Assembly (NCBI GenBank): GCA_002030045.1
Contig: LQBI01000002.1
Span: 1 to 64,000 of the forward strand
DNA from: Candidatus Aegiribacteria sp. MLS_C
GTDB lineage: Bacteria > Fermentibacterota > Fermentibacteria > Fermentibacterales > JCC-6
Direction of reading: 5' to 3'
Length of the DNA: 64,000 nt
The number at the start of each line of letters is the position of its first letter. The first letter of the stretch is position 1. This document shows positions 1 through 9,478 of the stretch, one piece after another. Made by a program: the position numbers and the translations under genes. A model generated the notes under the pieces. The model was given only the letters and a program-made list of their open reading frames with translations, made no database searches and had not been told where the DNA came from.

Positions 1-1608
1 CCAGTATGGAGTGCCGTTCTCCTCCGACCACCACAGGTCGTACATCTCAGGACCGATGATCTTCACCTCTGCCAGGATGTCGTAGAGGTTGTTGTAAAGC
101 TCGGCGTACGGCCGGAAATGCCAGGCGTACCAGTTCTCCTCAGCCCTCTCTCCGTCGCCGGAGGTATCGGGTGGGGCGTGCATGGAGAAGAGAGGATCGT
201 AGCCGTCCATCCAGGGAGGTATGGAATCCGGTCTGATGTATGCCATGCTGTCCCGCGCCCATCTGCCGGTGTACCTCCAGTCCTCGCAGCTTGCGTCGAA
301 GGGGATGTTGTGGCTGTCAAGCAGAGAGCTGCTGATCGCATAAGCATTGCCGTACTGGCCGAATTCCCTGTAGCTGCACAGGTTGTAGGGAAAGATGCCC
401 TTCACCTGGTGGAGCAGGGCAAGGTTGCACAGCATCCGGAACTCCTGAGGCGCAGGCTTGCGGTAGCTGTAGGATTCGATGGTAAGCGTTGAGTAGCTGC
501 TGTCCCACATCACGGGCCCTCCGGCGAAGCCGAAGGCCTGCACGAAGAAGTACACGGGGCAGTCGTATTCCGTGGCAGGTACCACGGTCGAATCGAGACC
601 CTCCTCGAAATGGTCTATCAGGAAGAGCCAGTCGGCGTCACACAACTGAGGGGCAGTCGAAGCGGATTCAGGGCAGACGTATCTGAACGGGTAGTAGTCA
701 AAGGAGATGAAGTCGGGGTAGTTCTCCACGGGAAGAGGGATGAACTGCCCGCTTGGAGGGGGCTGGAACTCGGCCTCCATAATTGCCCTGACGCTCCTGG
801 CCTGGTCCTCGAAGGTTCCGTAGTCGATGTTGACGGTCAGACCCGTGTAGTCCCGCTTGTCTATGAAGTGAAGTAGGGCGAAGTTCATGGCAAGGGGAGT
901 AGGATACAGGGAATCGTTCTCTGCGTAGTACTTCTGGAGGGAGAAGATACCGCTGGGTTCCACCTCCTCCAGCGATAGGGCTCCGTTGGCAAGGGTATCC
1001 TGTGTATAGACATTGGGCAGGTAATCGTTCCAGGGAAGTGCATCTTCCACTGAATGGCGTCTCTGCCAGGAGTTGGCCTCGTCGTAGACTTCGTAGTACC
1101 AGAGCAGATCAAAATTCCTTAGAGCGTAATTCAGGCCTTCTGTAACTTCCTTAATAGCTATCGTGCTATTCAGCAGGCACATAGAATCCGCAGTCATAGT
1201 ATCGATAGTAATGTTAAAAGTTGAATCACACTGTAAGAACGGACAGTCCGAGGTCAGTGAACTGTCACTGTATCGGAACCAGTACCTGAACTCCGGTTCT
1301 GCCCATTCCGCAAGGTACTGCATTATATCGGCTGGACTGAATGAGAAGTAGACGCCGGCGCTGTCGCATAACGACATGAGATTCAGAACATAGGGATACT
1401 CTGTTGATCCACTGAAATTGACTGCATCGAAGTTCTTCCAGAAAAGTTCACAGAACAAGTCGAGAGAGAAGTCCGTAATGTAGGACGTTTCCGAACCATA
1501 GGTCCTCATTATCAATGTCGGGATATCATGATCGGCAGGAGATTCAGCCCATGCAAGTGAGTATATCAGAACTGACAGGCATAGTGAATACAGCTTGAGG
1601 TAATTTAC
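1..1608 (-). CDS. Secreted hypothetical protein, partial at the left window edge
   Basis: Minus frame open from the window edge to an in-frame stop near 1669-1674, so absent from the ORF track. Reads ...YLKLYSLCLSVLIYSLAWAESPADHDIPTLIMRT... (signal peptide) through ...EMYDLWWSEENGTPYW at the edge. No ATG/GTG/TTG precedes the signal peptide; start position is uncertain. Confidence 0.7.
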
Positions 1609-1746
1609 AGTACTACCTCCGATCTTCGGTAATCGAGTTGAAGATGCGCAGGTGTTCTTTCGAAGATATCATTAAGAATAGAATAGTATTCCCTGGAAGG
1701 TTAAGTCAATCTAATAGAGACATTCACTTGTTAGAATTGGATCCTT

Positions 1747-2344
1747 TTAGCATTGGTTGTGCTGTCTCAACTGACGCAGCTCCCTCTGTGTCACCACCTG
1801 ATGCTTCCAGTAGTCACCAAGGCTCTCTATCTCCCGCAGCTTCTCCTCAGGCAGCTTCAGCAGGCATAACCACTGAGTTATCCTGTCGGAAGTGATACCA
1901 TGCCTTTCAGCGAGCTGCTTCCGTGTCAGGCTGTCCCTGGTCATCTCCTCCCGACGCTACCTGGCAGAGATTCTCTTCCATCAGTTCTGTTAATTCTATC
2001 GTCAGGCCTGATCTGGAATGCCGTCCTGCAGGGACTTTCACCCTGATTTCCGTGGCACATATATGGCACACTTTCGGTGCAAAATAGTGTTCAGAGGGTG
2101 TCATGGAAGTGTAGCGGATGTGTAATTCAGAGGTGCTTTGATCATAGGTTAAAGATATGATATGCATGGATTTGTAGCGATCGTGCAGCGAAAGTGTACG
2201 GGATCTGTCGACAATGAGAAAAACGACGAAACGGGCTTTCGGGCCCGCCTTCCTCCGTATCCCGGCTTCCTCCTCGCCTCTTGACCGGAACGGCCGGGAA
2301 CGGTTAGACTCCTGTCTGTGTTCCTGATACGGCAGCGAGAACAT
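1747..2344 (-). pseudogene. Possible decayed remnant of a recombinase-associated HTH gene
   Basis: ORF 1747..1944 encodes SLTRKQLAERHGITSDRITQWLCLLKLPEEKLREIE, similar to the HTH segment seen next to serine recombinases. The overlapping ORF 1907..2344 is in another frame with a CHIC motif. No intact recombinase domain is present. Confidence 0.3.
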
Positions 2345-2370
2345 TCCCTTTAAGCGGCTGGAGTTGCACC

Positions 2371-4647
2371 ATGAGATCTCTGTTCATTCTTCTGTTCACC
2401 GCGGCATTCCTCTACGCCGCACCCGTCGGGATATCCGCATGGCAGTCCTTCGGGGGCACCGAGGGTGAAGCCCCCCGTGTCACCCTGCTTGAATCCGACA
2501 TCTCTCACATGGTGGTAAGGGTGGACCTTCCGGGCTTCTACCTCTACCGGCAGCCCGCCGGCGGGTACACATGGGACCGGGTGGAGCTGCCGCCCTACCA
2601 GCCCCAGGGAGATGTCGGCCTGCCGGAAATGCCCTCCGTGACCAGCCTCTTCGCCCTTCCCGGCGGCACCGAGGCCCTGGTAACGGTCCAGGAGGTCCGC
2701 ACGGCGGAATACAGTGACATGATGGTCATGCCCAGGCAGCAGCCGGAGATCGACATGCCCCACGCACCCTATCCCTTCGAGATGGACCGTGACTTCTATG
2801 CCGATGTTGACGTCTTCCCCTCGGAATGGGTTTACGTGGACCTTCCGGGAAGGTGGTCGGGTCTCGGTGTCTCCAGGCTGGTGGTGAACCCCTTCAGGTT
2901 CGACCCCGCCTCGGGGACCATGACCGTTGCCAGCAGTATCACACTGAGGGTTGATTTCAACGGAGTCCTCTCCTCGGTATCGGACCCGGTCAATCCCGCA
3001 ATGGTGGGTTCCATGGAGGACATGGTCCTCAACTGGGATGATTTCGAATCCGCCGCCCTCGGCGGGACCAGGGACGACGGGGTGGAATACCTCTTCATCT
3101 GCACCGGGAACAACGTCGACTGGGTTTCCGACCTCTTCGAGACGCACCATTACCTCGGCCTCCGCGCCAGGGTAGAGACACTGACGACTCCGGCCACCAC
3201 GGCTCAGATAAGGAACACCATCCTCAACAACTACACCGACGGTGTGACCCGTTTCGCCTGCATAGTAGGCACCCATGACGAGCTGCCTTCACAGTCCTTC
3301 GGGTCCTTTGTCAGCGACTACTACTACGCCTGCATAGACAGCGACGTGTACGGGGACATCTCAGTGGGCAGGATAACAGGCGATTCCTCCCAGGTGGCGA
3401 TACAGGTGAGCAAGATCATGTCGGGCTACATGGCCTACGACTTCCAGGGCGGGAACACCCCGGGGGTGGTGCCCAGCGAGACGGTGCTGGCCGCCCACGA
3501 GGAGGACTACCCCTACAAGTACACCCAGTGCTGCAACCAGATAGCCGCCTACAGCTACGACCTCTGCGACATCACCTTCAGCAAGCTGTACCCTCCCGAG
3601 GGAGCCACCAAGGACGATCTGAAGGAGATCATCAACAACAACGTGGGCACGGTAGGGTACCGGGGCCACGGGCAGTACTACTGCTGGCAGTGGGCGCCGG
3701 GATGGGTGGGCAACGACATCATGGGCCTCACCAACACCTTCATGCCGCCGGTGTTCAACATAGCCTGTCTCAACGGAATGTACCAATACTCCCACAGGTG
3801 TATAAGCGAGGCATGGCAGTGGTCAGAGGGTGGCGCCAGCGGCAACCTGGGCGCCAACACCAGCTCCTATACCTCCCCCAACCACGACTACATGAAGCAG
3901 ATCTACATCCAGCTCTACGATACCGGTCTCTTCCGCGTGATGGAGGCCATAACCGCGGCCACCGTCTACACCATCAACGTTCACGGTAGCCTGGGCATCA
4001 CCAATGCGAGGATGTACATCTGGTTCGGTGACCCCGCACAGGACATCTGGACCTTCGACGAGTCCGGTCTGCCCGGGCAGCTGGAGATCGAGCATCCCGA
4101 CAACATCTACCCGGGTGCGCAGAACGTGACCATCTCCGTCAACGACGGCTCCTCGCCCGTAGAGGGAGTTTACGTCACCCTTACGGACGGTGTCGACAAT
4201 TACGGCGACGGCATGACCTTCTACGAGGAAGGCACCACCGATGCCTCCGGCAGCGTCACGCTGAGCATAAACGCCCCCTCCAGCGGCACGGTGTACATAG
4301 GCGCGTGGAAGCACGACTGGCACTACGACCTGAAGTGGATACTGATCGGCGACGGAATAGAGGAGGACGGCGGTCCTGCGGGAATCCTCAGCATCGCCGG
4401 GCCCAGTCCAAATCCCGTTACGGGCAGCGCGTCAGTGTCGTTCTCGGTACCGGGTGCCGGAAGCGTCCGCCTGGCCGCCTACGACGTCTCGGGCAGGATG
4501 GTGGACGAGATCTTCTCCGGTCAGCTTGAAAGCGGGTCCCACTCCGTGCAATGGGACCCCGGCAGCTCCGCAGCCAGCGGCATGTACCTGCTCCGGCTGG
4601 AAACAGCGGATGGCACCGCCACTACAAGGGCCATGCTGATAAGATAG
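2371..4647 (+). CDS. Gingipain-like peptidase (family C25) with C-terminal T9SS/FlgD-like sorting domain
   Basis: Signal peptide MRSLFILLFTAAFLYAAPVG; catalytic-type motifs VGYRGHGQYY (His) and FNIACLNG (Cys); C-terminal PSPNPVTGSASVSFSVPGAG...GMYLLRLETADGTATTRAMLIR. Confidence 0.85.
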   Translation: MRSLFILLFTAAFLYAAPVGISAWQSFGGTEGEAPRVTLLESDISHMVVRVDLPGFYLYRQPAGGYTWDRVELPPYQPQGDVGLPEMPSVTSLFALPGGTEALVTVQEVRTAEYSDMMVMPRQQPEIDMPHAPYPFEMDRDFYADVDVFPSEWVYVDLPGRWSGLGVSRLVVNPFRFDPASGTMTVASSITLRVDFNGVLSSVSDPVNPAMVGSMEDMVLNWDDFESAALGGTRDDGVEYLFICTGNNVDWVSDLFETHHYLGLRARVETLTTPATTAQIRNTILNNYTDGVTRFACIVGTHDELPSQSFGSFVSDYYYACIDSDVYGDISVGRITGDSSQVAIQVSKIMSGYMAYDFQGGNTPGVVPSETVLAAHEEDYPYKYTQCCNQIAAYSYDLCDITFSKLYPPEGATKDDLKEIINNNVGTVGYRGHGQYYCWQWAPGWVGNDIMGLTNTFMPPVFNIACLNGMYQYSHRCISEAWQWSEGGASGNLGANTSSYTSPNHDYMKQIYIQLYDTGLFRVMEAITAATVYTINVHGSLGITNARMYIWFGDPAQDIWTFDESGLPGQLEIEHPDNIYPGAQNVTISVNDGSSPVEGVYVTLTDGVDNYGDGMTFYEEGTTDASGSVTLSINAPSSGTVYIGAWKHDWHYDLKWILIGDGIEEDGGPAGILSIAGPSPNPVTGSASVSFSVPGAGSVRLAAYDVSGRMVDEIFSGQLESGSHSVQWDPGSSAASGMYLLRLETADGTATTRAMLIR

Positions 4648-4669
4648 CCGGCAGGGTCAGTAAGCAGCG

Positions 4670-4693
4670 CCGGACGGTTACACGACCGTCCGG
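4670..4693 (+). terminator. Perfect inverted repeat downstream of the C25 peptidase, terminator-like
   Basis: CCGGACGGT-TACACG-ACCGTCCGG, 9-bp perfect stem 22 bp after the stop; no strong U tract. Confidence 0.5.
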
Positions 4694-4781
4694 TGTTCGC
4701 GTTCATGCCTTTGCGGCCATTCCTCCTCGCCGTATAGTACGCCGGGCAGCACTATACCACCCTGCTTCAGGAGGAGGCGAT

Positions 4782-6053
4782 TTGCAGGAAGTCCGGGACT
4801 TCTCCCCCGAGATACTCTGGCGGATACTCGACGTAACCCGACAGCTGAGCACGCCCATCGAACTCGACGACATGCTGGTGCAGGTGGTGGACGTGGCCAG
4901 GGAGGTCATGGGCGCCGAGCGCGGCACGGTCTTCCTGTACGACGATAGGCGCCACGAGCTGTCCGCCCGGGTGGGTACAGGTCTCGCCATGGAGGAGATC
5001 AGGTTCCCCGCCGACGAGGGGATAGCCGGCATCTGCGCCAGGATGAGGGGCATCGTCAACGTTCCTGACGCGTACGCCCACAGTGGCTTCAACCGCGAGA
5101 TAGACCGAAGGATGGGGTACACCACGAGGTGCATCCTGTCGGTGCCGCTGGTGGGGCTGTATAACGATCTCGTAGGCGTGCTGCAGCTGATCAACAAGAA
5201 GGACGGGGCTTTCGACGGGCGGGACGAGAGGATGGCGGAGGTTCTGGGCTCCCAGTGCGCCGTCGCCCTCCAGAGGGCCAGGCTCCTGGAGGAGTACGTG
5301 GCCAAGCAGAAGATCGAGAACGACCTCAGCATTGCGAGGGAGATACAGCTGGGCCTGCTGCCCGTGAAGATGCCCCATGTCCCGGGCTACGACCTGGCCG
5401 GCTGGAACAGTCCGGCGGACCACACGGGAGGCGATATCTTCGACGCCGTCTCCCTCGGCGGCGGCCGAGTCCTTCTCATGCTCGCCGACGCCTGCGGGCA
5501 CGGCATCGGCCCAGCCCTCTCCGTCACACAGCTGAGGGCGATGGTCCGAATGGCTCTACGCCTGAGGACCGACCTCTCCGACCTCCACAGCCACACCAAC
5601 AACCAGCTGGTGGAGGACCTCTCCTCCGAGAGGTTCATAACGGCCTTCATCGGGATCCTTGACCCGGCGGAGAACTCCATCAGCTACCACGCCTGCGGAC
5701 AGGCGCCGCTCATCCATTACAGGAGCGGTTCGGGAACAACGGAGGTGCTCACCGCCTCGGCGCTGCCCTTCGGTATAGTCCCCGACATGCCGCTCGTGGA
5801 CCCCGGCCCAGTGGGAATGGAGCCCGGGGACATATTCGCTCTGATCTCCGACGGGATCTTCGAGCAGCCGGACCCGGAAGGGGAACAGTTCGGAATAGAG
5901 AGGACGGCGGAGATGGTCTCGGCCCTGAGCCATCTTCCGATGGAGAGCCTCGTCGAGAGGATACAGCAGGAGGTCCGCTCGCATGCCGGCGGATCCTCCC
6001 AGGACGACGACATGACCATAGTGGTGGTGAAGAGGGAGATCGGACTACGATGA
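4782..6053 (+). CDS. GAF domain + SpoIIE/PP2C-type serine phosphatase
   Basis: TTG start after GGAGG in the ORF 4551..6053. GAF region (STPIELDDMLVQVVDVAREVMGAERGTVFLYDD) followed by SIAREIQLGLLPVKMP...GGDIFDAVSL...DACGHGIGPALSV. Confidence 0.85.
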   Translation: MQEVRDFSPEILWRILDVTRQLSTPIELDDMLVQVVDVAREVMGAERGTVFLYDDRRHELSARVGTGLAMEEIRFPADEGIAGICARMRGIVNVPDAYAHSGFNREIDRRMGYTTRCILSVPLVGLYNDLVGVLQLINKKDGAFDGRDERMAEVLGSQCAVALQRARLLEEYVAKQKIENDLSIAREIQLGLLPVKMPHVPGYDLAGWNSPADHTGGDIFDAVSLGGGRVLLMLADACGHGIGPALSVTQLRAMVRMALRLRTDLSDLHSHTNNQLVEDLSSERFITAFIGILDPAENSISYHACGQAPLIHYRSGSGTTEVLTASALPFGIVPDMPLVDPGPVGMEPGDIFALISDGIFEQPDPEGEQFGIERTAEMVSALSHLPMESLVERIQQEVRSHAGGSSQDDDMTIVVVKREIGLR

Positions 6054-6066
6054 AGGCGGGTGTCAT

Positions 6067-7575
6067 TTGCCGGTGAGGACCGGATTCGACAACGAGGCGT
6101 ACCTGGAGGAGCAGTCCAGGGAGATACTTAAGAGGGTGGAGAGCAGCAGCGGACGGCTCTACCTGGAGTTCGGCGGCAAGCTGATGTACGACCACCATGC
6201 CGAGCGGGTCCTGCCGGGCTACGACCCGAACGTGAAGATCAGGCTGCTGGAGAGGCTCCGCCACAGGGCGGAGGTGATCCTGTGCATATACGCGGGGGAC
6301 ATCGAGAAGCGGAAGGTACGGGGGGATTTCGGAATAACCTATGACGCCGACGCCCTGATGCTCATAGACGGCTTCAGGTCCAGGGGCGTCGATCTCAGGG
6401 GAGTTGTGATCACCAGGTTCGAGGAGCAGCCCTCTGCCGTCAGCTTCGAAAACAAGCTGAAGAGAAGGGGTGTGGACGTATTCAGGCATTACTACACCAG
6501 GGGTTATCCAACAGACGTGGACCTCATAGTGAGCGAGGAGGGCTATGGCAGGAACGACTACATTCCTCCGACAAAGCCGCTGGTAGTGGTGACCGGCCCC
6601 GGCCCCGGAAGCGGCAAGCTGGCCACATGCCTGTCACAGCTCTACCATGACTTCCGCCGCGGGGAGCGAGCCGGTTACGCCAAGTTCGAGACCTTCCCCA
6701 TCTGGAACCTTCCGCTGTCGCACCCGTTGAACGCCGCATACGAGGCAGCCACCGCCGATCTTTGCGACTTCAACCTGGTCGACCCCTTCCACCTGGAGGC
6801 CTACGGCGCTGCCGCCATCAACTACAACCGCGACGTCGACGCCTTCCCGCTCATCAGGAGGATTCTGACCAGGATCACCGGGGACAGGTGTCCTTACGCC
6901 TCTCCCACCGATATGGGTGTCAACAGGGCGGGTTTCGCCATAACCGACGACGGCGTTGTCAGGAAAGCGGCGGAGCAGGAGATGATCAGGAGGTACTTCA
7001 GGTACGTATGCGAGTACGCCATGGGCATCGCAGAGAGGGAAACGGTCCAGAGAGTGGAACTGCTGATGGACGACTACGGACTGAGACCCGAGGACAGGCC
7101 CGTGGTCGCTCCCGCCAGGAACAGGCTTGAGAGACTCTCAAGGGAAGACGACAGCGAAAACTCCTCCGCAGCCGCCCTGATGCTCCATGCGGGGGAGATC
7201 GTGACAGGTGCGGGGTCGCAGCTCATGACCGCCCCCGCCGCAGCGGTCCTGAACGGCATTAAGAGCCTGGCCGGCATCAGCGACGGGACCCACCTGCTCT
7301 CTCCGGCTACCATAGACTCCATAAGGAAGCTCAAGACCGCCGTAGGCAGCAACCCTCTTCAGCTGGACCTGGAGGAGGTTCTGGTGGCCCTCAGCGTGAA
7401 CGCGGCATCGTTCCCGCCGGCCCTGGAGGGGATGAACATGCTCCCGAAGCTCAGGAACTGCGACGCACATCTCACCCATCTGCCGAACTCGGGGGACGAG
7501 AGCGGGCTTCGCACCCTGGGTATCAATGCCACGTCCGACCCCCTTTTCCGAAGCAGACGGCTCTTCGACGACTGA
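6067..7575 (+). CDS. DUF1846 family protein
   Basis: FDNEAYLEEQSREILKRVE...KLMYDHHAERVLPGYDPNVKIRLL...VVTGPGPGSGKLATCLSQLYHDF typical of DUF1846. Confidence 0.85.
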   Translation: MPVRTGFDNEAYLEEQSREILKRVESSSGRLYLEFGGKLMYDHHAERVLPGYDPNVKIRLLERLRHRAEVILCIYAGDIEKRKVRGDFGITYDADALMLIDGFRSRGVDLRGVVITRFEEQPSAVSFENKLKRRGVDVFRHYYTRGYPTDVDLIVSEEGYGRNDYIPPTKPLVVVTGPGPGSGKLATCLSQLYHDFRRGERAGYAKFETFPIWNLPLSHPLNAAYEAATADLCDFNLVDPFHLEAYGAAAINYNRDVDAFPLIRRILTRITGDRCPYASPTDMGVNRAGFAITDDGVVRKAAEQEMIRRYFRYVCEYAMGIAERETVQRVELLMDDYGLRPEDRPVVAPARNRLERLSREDDSENSSAAALMLHAGEIVTGAGSQLMTAPAAAVLNGIKSLAGISDGTHLLSPATIDSIRKLKTAVGSNPLQLDLEEVLVALSVNAASFPPALEGMNMLPKLRNCDAHLTHLPNSGDESGLRTLGINATSDPLFRSRRLFDD

Positions 7576-7614
7576 CTTCCGTGTTGCCGACCGGTAAGGC
7601 CGCCCTCGAGGATC

Positions 7615-8640
7615 TCACCAGCCAGTGTAAGAATGTACTCCGAATCCGGTTGACATGAGCCCGAAATGACCACCGGAGTGAAGGAACAGGACCTTCTCCC
7701 CGGTTTTTACCCTGCCACTAAGTATGTCGTCCCTCATTCCCAGGAAAGCCTTCAGGGTGTAAACCGGGTCCAGCACCAGCCCCTCCGACCGGGCTACACG
7801 GACCAGTTCCTCGAACTCCTCTCCGGTGTTCATGGCGTAGCCGATACCAACGTGCCCGTCATCGATCCTCACCGACGGTCCCGGAAGGTCCGCCTCGATC
7901 CCGAACCACGAGGAGAACTCATCACCTATTCGGCGGAGTTCGGCCTCGAAGGTTGCCCTGTCGTCGCAGACGGCTACTCCATGGATCCGTGTGTCCAGCC
8001 CGAAATGCCTGCAGCCCAGAATGGTGCCGGCAAGGGTGCCGCCGGATCCAACGGCGCAGTACAGATGGTCGAACCTGTCTCCTGCTGCGGCCAGCTCCCC
8101 GACCATGTTGACGTAACCAAGTGCGCCGGTGGCGGTGGACGCTCCCATAGGGATGAAGAAGGGTTTTCTTCCCTTATTCTGAAGCGCTGAACAGCACTCC
8201 GAAGCAAGGCCTGTTAGATCCTCGAACTGTTCCACCGTCCGGAATTCCATCTCCGCTCCAAGCAGGCTGTCCAGCAGCAGATTGCCGTCCGGTACCGACG
8301 GCTTTCCCCCTCTCAGTATCAGGAAGCAGCGGAGCCCCTTCCTGGCGGCTATCCAGGCCACCGCACGGCAATGGTTGGACTGGAGACCGCCGCAGGTGAC
8401 CAGGGTGTCGGCGCCTTTTTCCAGAGCCTGGTAAAGCACGTACTCCATCTTCCTTATCTTGTTGCCGGAAGCCACGCTCTCCGTGAGATCGTCCCTCTTG
8501 ACGAAAAGCCCCACCCCCAGCTCCTTCGACATCCTCTCAAGGTAATGGACGGGTGTCGGCAGACTGGCCAGCGGCACACGCCGCTTCAGCAGTTCGTCCA
8601 TACAGGTCTTGATTCCCCGCATTTCACCATACCTTCCCAT
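7615..8640 (-). CDS. PLP-dependent D-cysteine desulfhydrase / ACC-deaminase family protein
   Basis: RVPLASLPTPVHYLERMSKELGVGLFVKRDDLTESVASGNKIRKMEY...GGLQSNHCRAVAW...GSGGTLAG. Confidence 0.85.
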   Translation of the reverse strand: MGRYGEMRGIKTCMDELLKRRVPLASLPTPVHYLERMSKELGVGLFVKRDDLTESVASGNKIRKMEYVLYQALEKGADTLVTCGGLQSNHCRAVAWIAARKGLRCFLILRGGKPSVPDGNLLLDSLLGAEMEFRTVEQFEDLTGLASECCSALQNKGRKPFFIPMGASTATGALGYVNMVGELAAAGDRFDHLYCAVGSGGTLAGTILGCRHFGLDTRIHGVAVCDDRATFEAELRRIGDEFSSWFGIEADLPGPSVRIDDGHVGIGYAMNTGEEFEELVRVARSEGLVLDPVYTLKAFLGMRDDILSGRVKTGEKVLFLHSGGHFGLMSTGFGVHSYTGW

Positions 8641-8710
8641 CTTTCACGCCGCCTCGCTCCCGTGAGCCGGGTCCTCTTCCCATCGGGACCTTATCATAAT
8701 AGCCTGAGTT

Positions 8711-9280
8711 ATGATGAAGGTCGTTACCTGTGATGACGTCTTCCCGGTCATGGGGGATTATGGAGTGAGTGGTTCGGACTTTCCTAAGTTCATCAGGTTC
8801 TCCCTGGCGGCGCTGATGTTCTATGCGCCACTGGCTGCCTGGTTCCTCCTTGGCATCGCGGGAGTACTCGGAGACATCTCACAGGAGAGGTTCGACCACT
8901 ATAGCGTAATGATAGCGATGGGGTGCACCGCGCTTTTCCTCATCGTAGGAATACCGGTGGTGCTCCCGAGGGCATGGAACGGGTCCGTTCCCGAAAGGAA
9001 ACTCCTAAGCAGGGGAACGAGGGCCAGGGGCTTCATCCGTTCCATGGCCGAGGCGGCATCGGGAACAGTCGGAGAAGTGGATGCTGTCCGCATGTTGCTG
9101 CAGATAGAAATACAGGAGGACGACGGAAGGTACCTGACCCTGCCCGGGGAGTTCGATGTCCCGGCGGAAACGGCTCCGCTGCTTCACGAGGGCATGGAAT
9201 TGCCCCTCAGGGTCGATCCCGGCGACCGCTACCGCTTCGCGGTGGACTGGAAGAGGCTTGCCGAGAACCCGCTGGAATGA
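8711..9280 (+). CDS. Membrane protein of unknown function
   Basis: 189-aa ORF with two N-terminal hydrophobic segments and a soluble C-terminal domain. Confidence 0.6.
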   Translation: MMKVVTCDDVFPVMGDYGVSGSDFPKFIRFSLAALMFYAPLAAWFLLGIAGVLGDISQERFDHYSVMIAMGCTALFLIVGIPVVLPRAWNGSVPERKLLSRGTRARGFIRSMAEAASGTVGEVDAVRMLLQIEIQEDDGRYLTLPGEFDVPAETAPLLHEGMELPLRVDPGDRYRFAVDWKRLAENPLE

Positions 9281-9478
9281 ACCGCCTGTCGCCAGCTATC
9301 AGGTTCACCTGTGAGCTGCTCCCACATTTTAGGACAACTGCGGTTGTTCGGAACGGTGACGGCAGAATCGCAGAGATGGCATGAGCGCTCTTTCCAATTC
9401 CGTTGTAATGAATGAGGCTTTTGACAATAGACATTTTTGCATTTTGACAAACATATGACATATAGTTATCTTCACTCC

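Noticed and set aside
63-1112. Short minus-strand ORFs 63..347, 317..508 and 885..1112
   Set aside because: Out of frame with the long open minus-strand frame that translates into a coherent secreted protein.
9443-9467. TTGACA promoter upstream of the HTH-HATPase gene
   Set aside because: The only TATAGT-like -10 is 11 bp from TTGACA, too short for a sigma70 promoter; a similar TTGACA-N11-TAGGAT at about 10536 is equally unconvincing.
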